Source of the DNA: an uncultured Alistipes sp.
GTDB taxonomy: Bacteria; Bacteroidota; Bacteroidia; Bacteroidales; Rikenellaceae
NCBI GenBank assembly: GCA_947367255.1
Contig: CANBCZ010000005.1
Coordinates: forward strand, 1 to 64,000
Reading direction: 5' to 3'
Length of the DNA stretch: 64,000 nucleotides
Under the pieces are notes generated by a model that was not told the origin of the DNA, did no database searches, and saw only the letters and a program-made list of their open reading frames with translations. Shown in pieces: positions 50,389-59,071 of this stretch. A program made the translations under genes and the position numbers. The first letter of the stretch is position 1. Each line of letters starts with the position of its first letter.

Positions 50389-53300
50389 CTACTCTTCGAG
50401 CCAAGCTCCCAGCTCATCATATATCTTCTGAGCCATAAACTTCATAGCCTTTGCAGATGGGTGACAACCCTTGCCGGTCTCAGGATTATAGTCGTGCTTA
50501 GGCATATAGACCTGATCATTGAAACCATTGACTGCAAGAAGGTCTACAACGCGAGCATTGTCCGGATAGTGGGCTGCAATCTTATGGATAGACTGCTGAA
50601 CACCTACGCCTGTATAGTCACCCACGATGCAGACAATCTTAGTATCGGCTCTGCGCTCCAGGATAAGTTCGATAAGCTTGATATAAGCGGTACAGAATGT
50701 TGTATCATCCAGATCCTCGACACCCTTGCGGGTAGTAGCAGCCTCGGCTGCGCTAAAGAGCGGAGCCAAATCAGCATCTGAAGGACCCGAAGTAGCCTGC
50801 ATACTAACGCTGCCATAGAGTGGAGCCTTATTCTTCGCCCAGTCGTTTGTACCACCGTGAATAATCACGATATCTGGCTCACCTACACCCTGATTATCAA
50901 TAAATCGCATTGTATAGTGTGGCAAATCTACACCCTGAGCATAAGCAACGCAAGAGCCTGAGTATGAGATATTACGCTCAATAGTAGCATCGAGCATAAG
51001 CTCATTTGCCAAGATCCACCAATAGGTCTGCGACATAGAGGTCAAGTCGCCATCGGCAGTTGGATAGTGGCAACCGTAACCATTAGGCACGATACCTCTA
51101 AATGTAGAGATTGAGTCACCGATAACACTGATACGCTTCTGAGTAGTCTTGGTTGTGAGATTTGTTGCCATACCTTCGATTACAGGGTAACCATCAGCAT
51201 CCTTAACCCAACTCTTAAGCGGATATGTACAGCTACCGTTATATGCAGCCACTGCGGCATTCATCTTTGCAAGCAGGTCATCTGTAGTAGTGATAGCTGC
51301 GATATTGCTACCCTGTACAGGCTTATTATTTGATGCACTTGGGTTAAAGCTACGAGCAGACTCATCATAATAAGCGTAATCTACACTTGCGTGATAGATT
51401 CTTGAGCCGATACCTGCTGCGAGTGTAGATGGTGTAGAGTATGTGTCGTAGCTGATGCCGTCAGTATGGAAGCCGCTCCACTTGATAGTCGAATATACGC
51501 CGTGGATTGTCGCTGCCACCGGACTACCGTTCTGGAAACCGATAATACCCGCCATTGCGTTATTCTTAGAAGGATAACCTGCAGCTGTGCTGAGCGAATG
51601 AATCTCCTCTACACGTGATGCACAGTTAAGGATATTAAGAGTACCAGCTGTCACCTGCGCCCAACCTGCAATACCTGCTACAAGGGTATAACCATTGTCT
51701 CCGTTATTACCACGAGCCTCAAGGCGATGACCTGCATAAACAGAGTTGATAATATTAAACATGCAAGCTGCATCGTTTACCTTTAGATAACCCACAATAC
51801 CTCCGACAGAGTACTGACCTACTACGTTTCCGTATGCAATACAGTTGTCAATAGTAGTCTCAACCTTTACAGTAGCAGATCCAACAATACCACCCACATT
51901 ATACTGTGAGCAGGTTACATTACCATAAGACTTACAATCAATAATATTAGCAGTACCATAGCTTGAGATTGTACCGACGATACCACCAGCACAAGTTACA
52001 TAGCTATGAACATCGCCATAAGATACGCAGTTGATTACATTACAAGCGCGGTCAGCAGTACTATTACCCTGATAGCCGACAATACCACCGACGTTATCCT
52101 CACCAGGGATAAATGCGTAGTTGATACAGTCAATAACGTGCGCTGTAGCGTTAGTACCCTCTGCATTGAGAGTCTCAAATGGCTGCAGAGCGCCTACGAT
52201 ACCACCTGTATGGTCACCACGAGAGGAGATACAAGCAGACTTTGAAATAAGACAGTTCTTTGCATATCCGGATGTCAAGTGTGATGTAATACCACCAGTG
52301 TAGTTATCTACATAGTTAGATACGCAACCGTCAATAATACAGTTGTCAAATGTTGTAACAAATCTTGCTCGTGCAGCAATACCACCGCAGAAGTGGCTAC
52401 CAGAATCAACAGTTGCACCCTTTGCAAGTGTACACTTGTTGAACTTCGTACCTGCTGCGTATGCCACAATACCACCACAAAGCTGTGAAGTTGATTTTGC
52501 AGCGCCGCTAAATGTTACGCCATCCATTGTACAGCCGTTCACATATCCTGCCACACCACCGACATAACTACCTACATAGTCCTTACTATCTGCAGGCTCA
52601 ACAAACTTAACAGCAGCAGTACCATTAACCTCTGCATCGACATTGATTGCATCAAAAGTAGTATCAAATGCTACACCCGCAAGTGCACCGACATTGATAA
52701 ATGAAGAGGTGATCTGACTATCCTTAATAACGATATTCTTCAGAGTGGCACCCTCGGTATAACCGAACAGACCACACGCAGCAGTTGCCGTATTGTTAAT
52801 AGCAAGACCAGAGATAGTGTAGTTACCACCATCATAAACACCCTTAAATGGCAGTGTTGCAGTATTGAGAGCTGTTGTTGCATCGTATGTATAGCTACCA
52901 ATAGAAGCGATAGCGGTACCCGACATATCGATATTTGCCACCTGACGGTAGTGCTTGTCGGTATATGTTGCGTTCTGTGCAGGGTCGTTGATGCGAGTAG
53001 AGAGCAACTGCAAATCGGCAGCTGTAGCAATCAGATATGGATTTGCAGTCGAACCGTCGCCACCACCCCACTGACCTGCGATCTCACGACGAGAAGCGGC
53101 ATTGTTCAGGTCGATATAGAGGTCGTAGTAGATATTACGCGCAACCTGCTTATTATAAGTATAGGTATAGATAGCCTTGTCGGTTGTCACCTCGATTGTT
53201 CCCTGATAGTCGCCCGGAGCGAGCACCATATAGAGCGCCTGAGCCTCAGTCTTAGATGCACCAACTGCATACGGAGCAGCCAAAGTAGTAGTTACACTAC

Positions 53301-53955
53301 CCGAGTCGCCACCGGTAAGAGTCAATCCTGCATCCGCACCGCCATTTGCAAGGTCTGCAGTAAACTCTCCGGCAACAACACCGGTGGTATTGTAGCTTAC
53401 AGACATCACCTTCTCACCTGCGCAAGAGCCTGATGCATAGACCTTTGCCTGCAGCAATGCAGCCATCGGACGCATAGTTACAGATGTACCAAGGTCACCA
53501 CCCAACGCAACCGGATAGCCGACCATAGGCATATTGTTCACATTGAAAAGCGCAGCCTCGCTCTGAGTCTGTGCCTGCGGAATAGTCAGCGTCACATTCG
53601 AAAGGTCCTTGGCATCATTTGCGCCATTGTGAGGGAAGTAGACAAACATCTTATCGCCCGCAGAAAAGTCCTTTGTAGTAGTCGAACAGAAACCACGACC
53701 ATTCTGCAAAGCCACAACAGCATCGGCGTTTACAGTAGGCAGCGCAGAGGCGATATAGACACCCAAAACCTCCTCGCCATTGCCCTGCCATGCATAGAGA
53801 CCATCGGTAAAGAGAATACGAGTATCCTCGTCCAAATCAACATAGAAATTCAACTGCTTAGATGCAATATTGTTCTCCACAATAGCATCCTTCTGGCAAG
53901 AATTCAAGCCTAAAACTGCAGCAATAACCGCAATAATAATATACAATCTCTTCAT
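50389..53955 (-). CDS. surface lipoprotein: fimbrillin-like N-terminus, GLUG-type repeats and SGNH hydrolase
   Basis: A 1188-aa lipoprotein: lipobox GLNSC, Cys20. Residues about 30-290 look like a fimbrillin-type beta domain (NFYVDLDEDTRILFTDGLYAWQGNGEEVLGVY). From about 297 (QWGGGDGSTANPYLIATAADLQLLSTRIN) a long run of GLUG-like units follows (GGIVGYQGNS, GGIVGSATVK, GGIVGYLKVN, each with paired Gly and a buried strand), suggesting a beta-helix. Residues about 940-1188 are an SGNH/GDSL hydrolase: VIGDSISTF (Ser), IIHGGTNDW (Gly, Asn) and CHPSAKAM (His). The usual Asp before the catalytic His is not obvious. It probably de-esterifies a glycan at the cell surface, which is inference. It starts 11 nt after a 44-aa gene. 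Confidence 0.8.
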   Translation of the reverse strand: MKRLYIIIAVIAAVLGLNSCQKDAIVENNIASKQLNFYVDLDEDTRILFTDGLYAWQGNGEEVLGVYIASALPTVNADAVVALQNGRGFCSTTTKDFSAGDKMFVYFPHNGANDAKDLSNVTLTIPQAQTQSEAALFNVNNMPMVGYPVALGGDLGTSVTMRPMAALLQAKVYASGSCAGEKVMSVSYNTTGVVAGEFTADLANGGADAGLTLTGGDSGSVTTTLAAPYAVGASKTEAQALYMVLAPGDYQGTIEVTTDKAIYTYTYNKQVARNIYYDLYIDLNNAASRREIAGQWGGGDGSTANPYLIATAADLQLLSTRINDPAQNATYTDKHYRQVANIDMSGTAIASIGSYTYDATTALNTATLPFKGVYDGGNYTISGLAINNTATAACGLFGYTEGATLKNIVIKDSQITSSFINVGALAGVAFDTTFDAINVDAEVNGTAAVKFVEPADSKDYVGSYVGGVAGYVNGCTMDGVTFSGAAKSTSQLCGGIVAYAAGTKFNKCTLAKGATVDSGSHFCGGIAARARFVTTFDNCIIDGCVSNYVDNYTGGITSHLTSGYAKNCLISKSACISSRGDHTGGIVGALQPFETLNAEGTNATAHVIDCINYAFIPGEDNVGGIVGYQGNSTADRACNVINCVSYGDVHSYVTCAGGIVGTISSYGTANIIDCKSYGNVTCSQYNVGGIVGSATVKVETTIDNCIAYGNVVGQYSVGGIVGYLKVNDAACMFNIINSVYAGHRLEARGNNGDNGYTLVAGIAGWAQVTAGTLNILNCASRVEEIHSLSTAAGYPSKNNAMAGIIGFQNGSPVAATIHGVYSTIKWSGFHTDGISYDTYSTPSTLAAGIGSRIYHASVDYAYYDESARSFNPSASNNKPVQGSNIAAITTTDDLLAKMNAAVAAYNGSCTYPLKSWVKDADGYPVIEGMATNLTTKTTQKRISVIGDSISTFRGIVPNGYGCHYPTADGDLTSMSQTYWWILANELMLDATIERNISYSGSCVAYAQGVDLPHYTMRFIDNQGVGEPDIVIIHGGTNDWAKNKAPLYGSVSMQATSGPSDADLAPLFSAAEAATTRKGVEDLDDTTFCTAYIKLIELILERRADTKIVCIVGDYTGVGVQQSIHKIAAHYPDNARVVDLLAVNGFNDQVYMPKHDYNPETGKGCHPSAKAMKFMAQKIYDELGAWLEE

Positions 53956-53966
53956 AGCTGTAATAT

Positions 53967-54101
53967 TTAGAGGTTATCCTCGCCGCCAAATTCCGGCTGT
54001 TCAAAATCTTCTGATGATACTGAAAATCCTCGTTCTATAAGAACCGAGCATACTCTAATCTGCGGAGTCTTATAGACTCCTCTCTCTTTGCAACTCTTCA
54101 T
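53967..54101 (-). CDS. 44-aa peptide gene upstream of the GLUG/SGNH lipoprotein
   Basis: An open frame of 44 codons plus stop. It begins MKSCKERGVYKTPQIR, contains VLIERGFSVSS and ends with an acidic tail PEFGGEDNL. It resembles the short YKxPxI...EGFxxxS...acidic peptides often encoded beside surface lipoproteins in Bacteroidales. A good -33/-7 promoter (54128-54159) sits 27 bp upstream, and the large lipoprotein ATG is 11 nt past its stop. No signal peptide. Function unknown; it could be a translated leader. Confidence 0.6.
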   Translation of the reverse strand: MKSCKERGVYKTPQIRVCSVLIERGFSVSSEDFEQPEFGGEDNL

Positions 54102-54127
54102 AGCTATATTTTTTAGGTTATTTACCT

Positions 54128-54159
54128 CAAAGTTACACCTTTTATATAATATTTACAAC
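54128..54159 (-). promoter_or_regulatory. -33/-7 promoter of the 44-aa peptide and lipoprotein operon
   Basis: The minus strand has GTTG (54156-54159) and TAACTTTG (54128-54135), spaced 20 bp. Confidence 0.65.
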
Positions 54160-54295
54160 CTTTCCGCAAAAAATCAGCAATAAGCAGCACAAAAGTACCG
54201 CCACCGCTGATTTTAGAATGTACCACAAAGGATTACACTCCGACAATTCTCCGCACGTTTTTAGCGTCAGAATGCGGTAGGTTATATTTTGCACC
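54160..54295. other. intergenic stretch with decayed hairpin fragments
   Basis: AAAATCAGC pairs with GCTGATTTT (about 54170-54215), and CCGCA with TGCGG (about 54251-54277). Both look like worn pieces of the adjacent long-hairpin family. No gene seen. Confidence 0.4.
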
Positions 54296-54506
54296 AATTT
54301 GTTGTCAAAACGCTGCGATTAAGCCGAGGGCAGAGTCAAACTTATTTGCTATGCCGAGGCGGAGCAGTGAAGAGCCTCCAAAGGTGGGTCAATGCGTCAG
54401 ATATGGTACATCGTGCAAAAAAAACAGTGGCGGATAGTACTAAAACGTACAGCCGCCACTGATTTTTCAGGGATGTGCCATAGATGGCACACTATCACAA
54501 CAAATT
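54296..54506. repeat. long-hairpin element E (expanded, 211 bp)
   Basis: Outer arms AATTTGTTGT (54296-54305) and ACAACAAATT (54497-54506) are perfect; the right arm covers two bases of the secDF stop codon. The middle stem is CAGTGGCGG with CCGCCACTG. The tip is GTAC-TAAAAC-GTAC. The left side carries about 80 extra bases, and the right side a local GTGCCA/TGGCAC hairpin. Confidence 0.82.
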
Positions 54507-57441
54507 ACTTCTTGTCCTTTGCTGGCAACATATCATAAGCCAACGGAGTTGCGATAAAGAGTGAAGAGTATGTACCAACGATAACACCTACGAGCAGTGC
54601 GAATACGAAACCACGGATGGTTGCACCACCGAAGATGAAGATTGCGAGCAGGGTTACCAAAGTAGTACCAGAGGTATTGATTGTACGAGCCAAAGTAGAG
54701 CAGAGCGCGTTGTTGATATTCTCGCGGATGTTACGCTTTGGATAGAGTACGTTATACTCACGGATACGGTCGAAGATAACCACTGTATCGTTGATAGAGT
54801 AACCGATAATTGTCAGGATTGCTGCGATGAATGCCTGGTCAATCTCAAGGTTGAATGGCATAAATGCGTAGCAGAGTGAGAACATACCGATTACGATAAA
54901 TGCATCGTGTATCAGCGCGAGAGTTGCACCTGTAGCCCACTGCCACTTCTTGAATCGCAGAGTGATATAAAGACCGATAGCAATCAGAGAGAAGATTACT
55001 GCGAAGAATGCACCGGTAGTCATATCCTTTGCAATAGCAGGACCGATCTTATCTGCAGAGATAATACCGTTTACATCATCCTGAGTATTCTTGAAGCCGT
55101 CGAGGGTAATATCATAGCTATAGAGAGGCTTGAGAGCGTTGTAGATAAGGATCTCAACCTCCTCAGTAGTAGCCTCAGAAGTATCGTCGTGCTTGTACTG
55201 AGTAACGATACGCATCTGGTTCTTCTCACCATACTGCTTAACCTCGAATGAAGCGTTTGCTGCATCCTCAGCGTCTGCGAATGCCTCAGTGAGCTGTGCA
55301 CGAACCTGCTCAGCAGTTACATCCTGATCGAAACGTACTACGAAGGTACGACCACCTGTAAACTCAACACCGAGGTTCAGACCCTGAACGAAGAGTGATA
55401 CTACAGATACCAGAATGATTACGCCAGAGATGATATAAGACATCTTGCGCTTGCCGATAAAGTCGAACTTGAAGTTGGTGAGCCAATTCTCAGACCAGCT
55501 ACGAGAGAACGATACAGAACCCTTCTTAGCAACAATCCAACCCAGAAGCATACGGGTAACGAAGATTGAGCAGAAGAGTGATGTGATAATACCGATAATC
55601 AGAGTAGTAGCGAAGCCCTGAACAGGACCATTACCAAAGATGTAGAGAACGATACCGGTGATGATTGTGGTAAGGTTACCGTCGATAATAGCTGAGTATG
55701 CGTTAGAGAAACCGTCCTTGATAGCAGCAGAGATACCCTTGCCACCACGGAGCTCCTCCTTGATACGCTCGAAGATAATAACGTTCGAGTCAACCGCCAT
55801 ACCCATAGTGAGCACAATACCTGCGATACCAGGGAGTGTAAGAACTGCACCGAACGATACGAGTACACCCATGAGCAGGAATACGTTTGTTACCAGAGCA
55901 ACAGAAGCCATCCAACCTGCGGTCTTGTAGAACAGACCCATATAGAGCAGTACGAGGATGAACGCGATAACGAACGACATCAAACCAGAGTTGATAGACT
56001 CCTGACCGAGTGACGGACCTACTACAGTATCCTGAATGATACGAGCCGGAGCAGGAACCTTACCTGACTTAAGAACGTTTGCAAGGTCCTGAGCCTCCTG
56101 AATAGTGAAGTTACCGGTAATTGAAGAGTTACCACCCTCAATCTTGTTACGAACTACAGGAGCTGAGTATACATAACCATCGAGAACGATAGCGATGCAC
56201 TTGTTGATATTATCAGCAGTAAGCTGTGCCCACTCGGCAATACCATTTGAGTTCATAGCCATAGATACCTCAGCATCTGCACCTGTCTGTGAGTAAGTTG
56301 CACGAGCGTCAGAGATTACGCTACCATCAAGTGGAGCCTTACCATCAGCACGCTCAACCTTGATAGCGTAGAGGCACATACGGTTGTCAAACATAGGCTC
56401 ACCCTTGATACCCCACTTGAAGTCTACGTCTGCAGGGAAGCAGTCACGAACCTCAGGGAGAGCGAGGTACTTGTTGATAGTAGCCACGTCAGCTGCAACA
56501 GCAGCACCGAGAACTGCGCCACCTGCATAATCAGGACTGAGAAGCGCGAGGAGCGGATTCTGCTCACGAGAGAAGCGGCTTGCGTTCTGCTCAGCACCCT
56601 CTGCTACCTCAGCAGCAAGAGTAGCGTCAGCAGCCTCAACTGCCTCCTCACCCTGGAGAGACTTAACTACAGCATCTGCACGAAGCAGTGACTGAAGAAG
56701 CTCCTGACCATTGTAAGTTGTCCAGAACTCGAGTGATGCAGTACCCTGAAGGAGCTTACGAACACGCTCAGGCTCCTTAACACCCGGAAGCTCAACCAAG
56801 ATACGGTTTGAGTTTGGCAGGCGCTGGATGTTTGGCTGCATTACGCCGAAGTGGTCGATACGGCTACGGATAATGTTGAATGATGCAGAGATAGCATCCT
56901 CAGTCTCCTGACGGAGGATCTTTACAACCTCATCATCAGACATACCCGGAGTGATATCCTTACGATCCGGGCTGAGGAAGATATCTACCAACTTGCCACC
57001 ATTGCTTGACTCAGCATAAGCCTTAGCGAAGGTAGTGATATAATCACCTGAACCCTCCTTAAGTGCCTGAGCTGCAGAGTCGATAGCTGCAACGAATGCA
57101 GGATCGTTCTTGCTGTCACCAGCAAGTGACTTTACTACATCCTCCACCTGAATCTCGAGCATAACGTTCATACCGCCCTTCAGGTCCAGACCCAAGTTAA
57201 TCTCCTTCTCCTTGCACTGCTTGTAAGTGAACTGTGCAAGACCAATGTTGTACACTACCTTGTTCTGAATAGAATCGAGGTAGTACTGCTCCATTGCAAC
57301 CTGCTCCTCTGCAGGAAATGCAGCTGCATACTCAACAGCATCCTTCTCTACGCTACGAGTCTTGAGCGAGAAGGTGAGCTGATAAACGCACGCAATTGCA
57401 AGCAGGATTGCAACCAATTTGACAAAACCTTTACTTTGCAT
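54505..57441 (-). CDS. secDF: protein translocase subunit SecDF (fused)
   Basis: A 978-aa fusion of SecD and SecF, which use the proton gradient to help proteins out through SecYEG. SecD has one N-terminal helix, a large periplasmic domain (GLDLKGGMNVMLEIQVEDVV at about 80) and five helices from about 480 (GMAVDSNVIIFERIKEELRGGKG). SecF starts near 660 (KFDFIGKRKMSYIISG), with GVEFTGGRTFVVRF and YSINDTVVIFDRIREY. The fused form is usual in Bacteroidota. The promoter is at 57494-57524, and the stop codon is inside hairpin element E. Confidence 0.95.
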   Translation of the reverse strand: MQSKGFVKLVAILLAIACVYQLTFSLKTRSVEKDAVEYAAAFPAEEQVAMEQYYLDSIQNKVVYNIGLAQFTYKQCKEKEINLGLDLKGGMNVMLEIQVEDVVKSLAGDSKNDPAFVAAIDSAAQALKEGSGDYITTFAKAYAESSNGGKLVDIFLSPDRKDITPGMSDDEVVKILRQETEDAISASFNIIRSRIDHFGVMQPNIQRLPNSNRILVELPGVKEPERVRKLLQGTASLEFWTTYNGQELLQSLLRADAVVKSLQGEEAVEAADATLAAEVAEGAEQNASRFSREQNPLLALLSPDYAGGAVLGAAVAADVATINKYLALPEVRDCFPADVDFKWGIKGEPMFDNRMCLYAIKVERADGKAPLDGSVISDARATYSQTGADAEVSMAMNSNGIAEWAQLTADNINKCIAIVLDGYVYSAPVVRNKIEGGNSSITGNFTIQEAQDLANVLKSGKVPAPARIIQDTVVGPSLGQESINSGLMSFVIAFILVLLYMGLFYKTAGWMASVALVTNVFLLMGVLVSFGAVLTLPGIAGIVLTMGMAVDSNVIIFERIKEELRGGKGISAAIKDGFSNAYSAIIDGNLTTIITGIVLYIFGNGPVQGFATTLIIGIITSLFCSIFVTRMLLGWIVAKKGSVSFSRSWSENWLTNFKFDFIGKRKMSYIISGVIILVSVVSLFVQGLNLGVEFTGGRTFVVRFDQDVTAEQVRAQLTEAFADAEDAANASFEVKQYGEKNQMRIVTQYKHDDTSEATTEEVEILIYNALKPLYSYDITLDGFKNTQDDVNGIISADKIGPAIAKDMTTGAFFAVIFSLIAIGLYITLRFKKWQWATGATLALIHDAFIVIGMFSLCYAFMPFNLEIDQAFIAAILTIIGYSINDTVVIFDRIREYNVLYPKRNIRENINNALCSTLARTINTSGTTLVTLLAIFIFGGATIRGFVFALLVGVIVGTYSSLFIATPLAYDMLPAKDKK

Positions 57442-57493
57442 TTGAGTTAAATATTAAATTAGTTATTGTTTCGTTACTATACACAAAAGCACG

Positions 57494-57524
57494 CAAAGAT
57501 AATAAAAATTTCTCAATTCACAAC
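57494..57524 (-). promoter_or_regulatory. -33/-7 promoter of secDF
   Basis: The minus strand has GTTG (57521-57524) and TATCTTTG (57494-57501), spaced exactly 19 bp, 52 bp before the ATG. Confidence 0.7.
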
Positions 57525-57570
57525 CTCTCACCCTTTTTTTAATAAATATCGGCAATTTTTAAGCGAAGTT

Positions 57571-57630
57571 TGGACTGTTGGCTGTTGGTTATTAGCCTTA
57601 TAGAGGAATCCGCTGCGCGGATGGATATTT
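57571..57630 (+). repeat. TTGGCTGTTGG / TTAGCCTTATAG module, copy F
   Basis: TGGACTGTTGGCTGTTGG and ATTAGCCTTATAGAGG are followed by ATCCGC (57608-57613) pairing with GCGGAT (57617-57622). Unlike copies A, B and C, no plus-strand gene precedes it, so it travels with the hairpin element and is not just a gene terminator. Confidence 0.6.
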
Positions 57631-57657
57631 ATTTGCACACCGATTATTTCTGCACCG

Positions 57658-57702
57658 TTTTATTATCAAAATGTGTTAGAGATGGTGCATTATCACAATA
57701 AA
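57658..57702. repeat. core-less remnant of a long-hairpin element
   Basis: TTTTATTATCAAAATG and GATGGTGCATTATCACAATA look like the left and right ends of the family joined with the central stem and tip missing. It lies 3 bp outside element F. Confidence 0.55.
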
Positions 57703-57705
57703 CCC

Positions 57706-57836
57706 ATTTTGTTGTCAAAAGGTAGTAGTAGGTGTGCATCGCAAAAGAAACCCCTTTGGGATAGTAGTAAAACCTACAGCCCAAAGGGGTTTACTTTTAG
57801 GGATGTGCGGCTAACGCCGTATTTTCACAACAAAAT
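57706..57836. repeat. long-hairpin element F (swapped tip pair)
   Basis: A 131-bp element. Outer arms ATTTTGTTGTCAAAA and TTTTCACAACAAAAT differ from a perfect pair at one position; the last base overlaps the gpsA stop codon. The middle stem is AAACCCCTTTGGG with CCCAAAGGGGTTT. The tip reads GTAG-TAAAAC-CTAC, a compensated change from GTAC/GTAC. Confidence 0.88.
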
Positions 57837-58888
57837 TATGCAAGGTTCTCGAAGGTATACGCCTCCCAAGGGTGCTGTGCATCACCATTGTGCTCGAGAA
57901 TGTTCTCTACGTGAACGAGCATAGGGAAGTCCTTGAGAGATACCTGACCAAGCTCAGCCTTACGGTAAATAGCCTTAGCTACGCGACGAGCTACAACGAG
58001 TGACTCGAGGGTTACGCCGGCAAGGATCTCCATAGCCTCCTCGTAGGTCTTACCCTCACCGAGGAGGATACCGATCTTACGTGTACGACCACCATAAACG
58101 GTTACATAGAGGTCACCGATACCGATATTCTCGCAATCGAATGTTGCACCCTGAATAGCGAGCAGGCGACGCATCTCCTTAACAGCCTGATAGAAAGCTG
58201 CAGCCTGTGAGTTGTAGTGCAGACCTGCATCAGCACCGAGGTATCTGTTTACCAGACCGATGGTAAGTGCAACGCCGAGAGCATAAGCGTTCTTGAGTGC
58301 TACAGCGCTCTCAAGACCGATAACATCGTTGGTAAGAGAGATGTGGTAGTATGATGTAGTGAGGGTCTCGCGCATCATACGGAGCACTGCAGAGTCCTTA
58401 CCGCAGAATGCAACCTCAGTCTGATCCTCAAATACGAGCTCATAAGAGGTACAAGGACCACCGATAGCGCAAACCTCACGCTCGATACCCTTCTTTGCAA
58501 GCTCAGCCTGCCAGTAGTCAGGATAGCTGATAAGGGTACCATCCTCAAGGTTGATAAGTCCCTTAGTTACAGAGAGTACAGGGGTCTTAGGATCGAGGTT
58601 TGTGAGAATCTCCTCAAGGAACCAATCCACACCGAAAGATGATACACCACCGATAACGAAATCGCAGCCCTCAACAGCCTCTTTCCAATCCTCAATCTGA
58701 TAGTACTTGATACCTGCAGGGAAGTCGCGCTCAAACTTAGGGTGACGATTTGTCGCCTTGCAAGCGTCGATAATGTCGCGGTCAAGCGGAGAACCTACAA
58801 GACGTACCTCGTGACCATTCTGTGCAGCCGGAAAAGCAAGGGCAGAACCCATCATACCCGAGCCGATGATTGTTACAACTCTTTTCAT
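57836..58888 (-). CDS. gpsA: NAD(P)-dependent glycerol-3-phosphate dehydrogenase
   Basis: A 350-aa enzyme reducing dihydroxyacetone phosphate to sn-glycerol-3-phosphate for phospholipids. IIGSGMMGSALAFPAAQNG is the Rossmann site; LSVTKGLINLEDG, AIGGPCTSYEL, AVALKNAYALGVAL (catalytic Lys) and IGDLYVTVYGGRTRKIG follow in the usual order. Wording differs somewhat from E. coli GpsA but all landmarks are present. It is monocistronic, with a leader of about 90 nt from the -7 box at 58981. Confidence 0.9.
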   Translation of the reverse strand: MKRVVTIIGSGMMGSALAFPAAQNGHEVRLVGSPLDRDIIDACKATNRHPKFERDFPAGIKYYQIEDWKEAVEGCDFVIGGVSSFGVDWFLEEILTNLDPKTPVLSVTKGLINLEDGTLISYPDYWQAELAKKGIEREVCAIGGPCTSYELVFEDQTEVAFCGKDSAVLRMMRETLTTSYYHISLTNDVIGLESAVALKNAYALGVALTIGLVNRYLGADAGLHYNSQAAAFYQAVKEMRRLLAIQGATFDCENIGIGDLYVTVYGGRTRKIGILLGEGKTYEEAMEILAGVTLESLVVARRVAKAIYRKAELGQVSLKDFPMLVHVENILEHNGDAQHPWEAYTFENLA

Positions 58889-58980
58889 TTTGTTTCCTTT
58901 TTTGTATTTATTCGTAAAAAATCTGTACTGTCCTTTCTATTTTGTCACAAAAACTACTCAATAGTCTTTGTTTTCCGCCG

Positions 58981-58988
58981 CAAAGGTA
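58981..58988 (-). promoter_or_regulatory. -7 box for gpsA
   Basis: The minus strand reads TACCTTTG, 92 bp before the start codon. No convincing -33 box. Confidence 0.5.
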
Positions 58989-59071
58989 AGTAAAAATTAT
59001 GAAATATTTGTCTTTGCTTTCCTTTTTTTTACATAAAAAAGTACATTTAGAGTTTCCTTTGATGTTTCACC

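Noticed and set aside
56580..56660. Possible indel in secDF around its Ala/Glu-rich stretch
   Set aside because: The frame stays open and all later SecD and SecF motifs are in the same frame; the stretch is a low-complexity insertion in the periplasmic domain.
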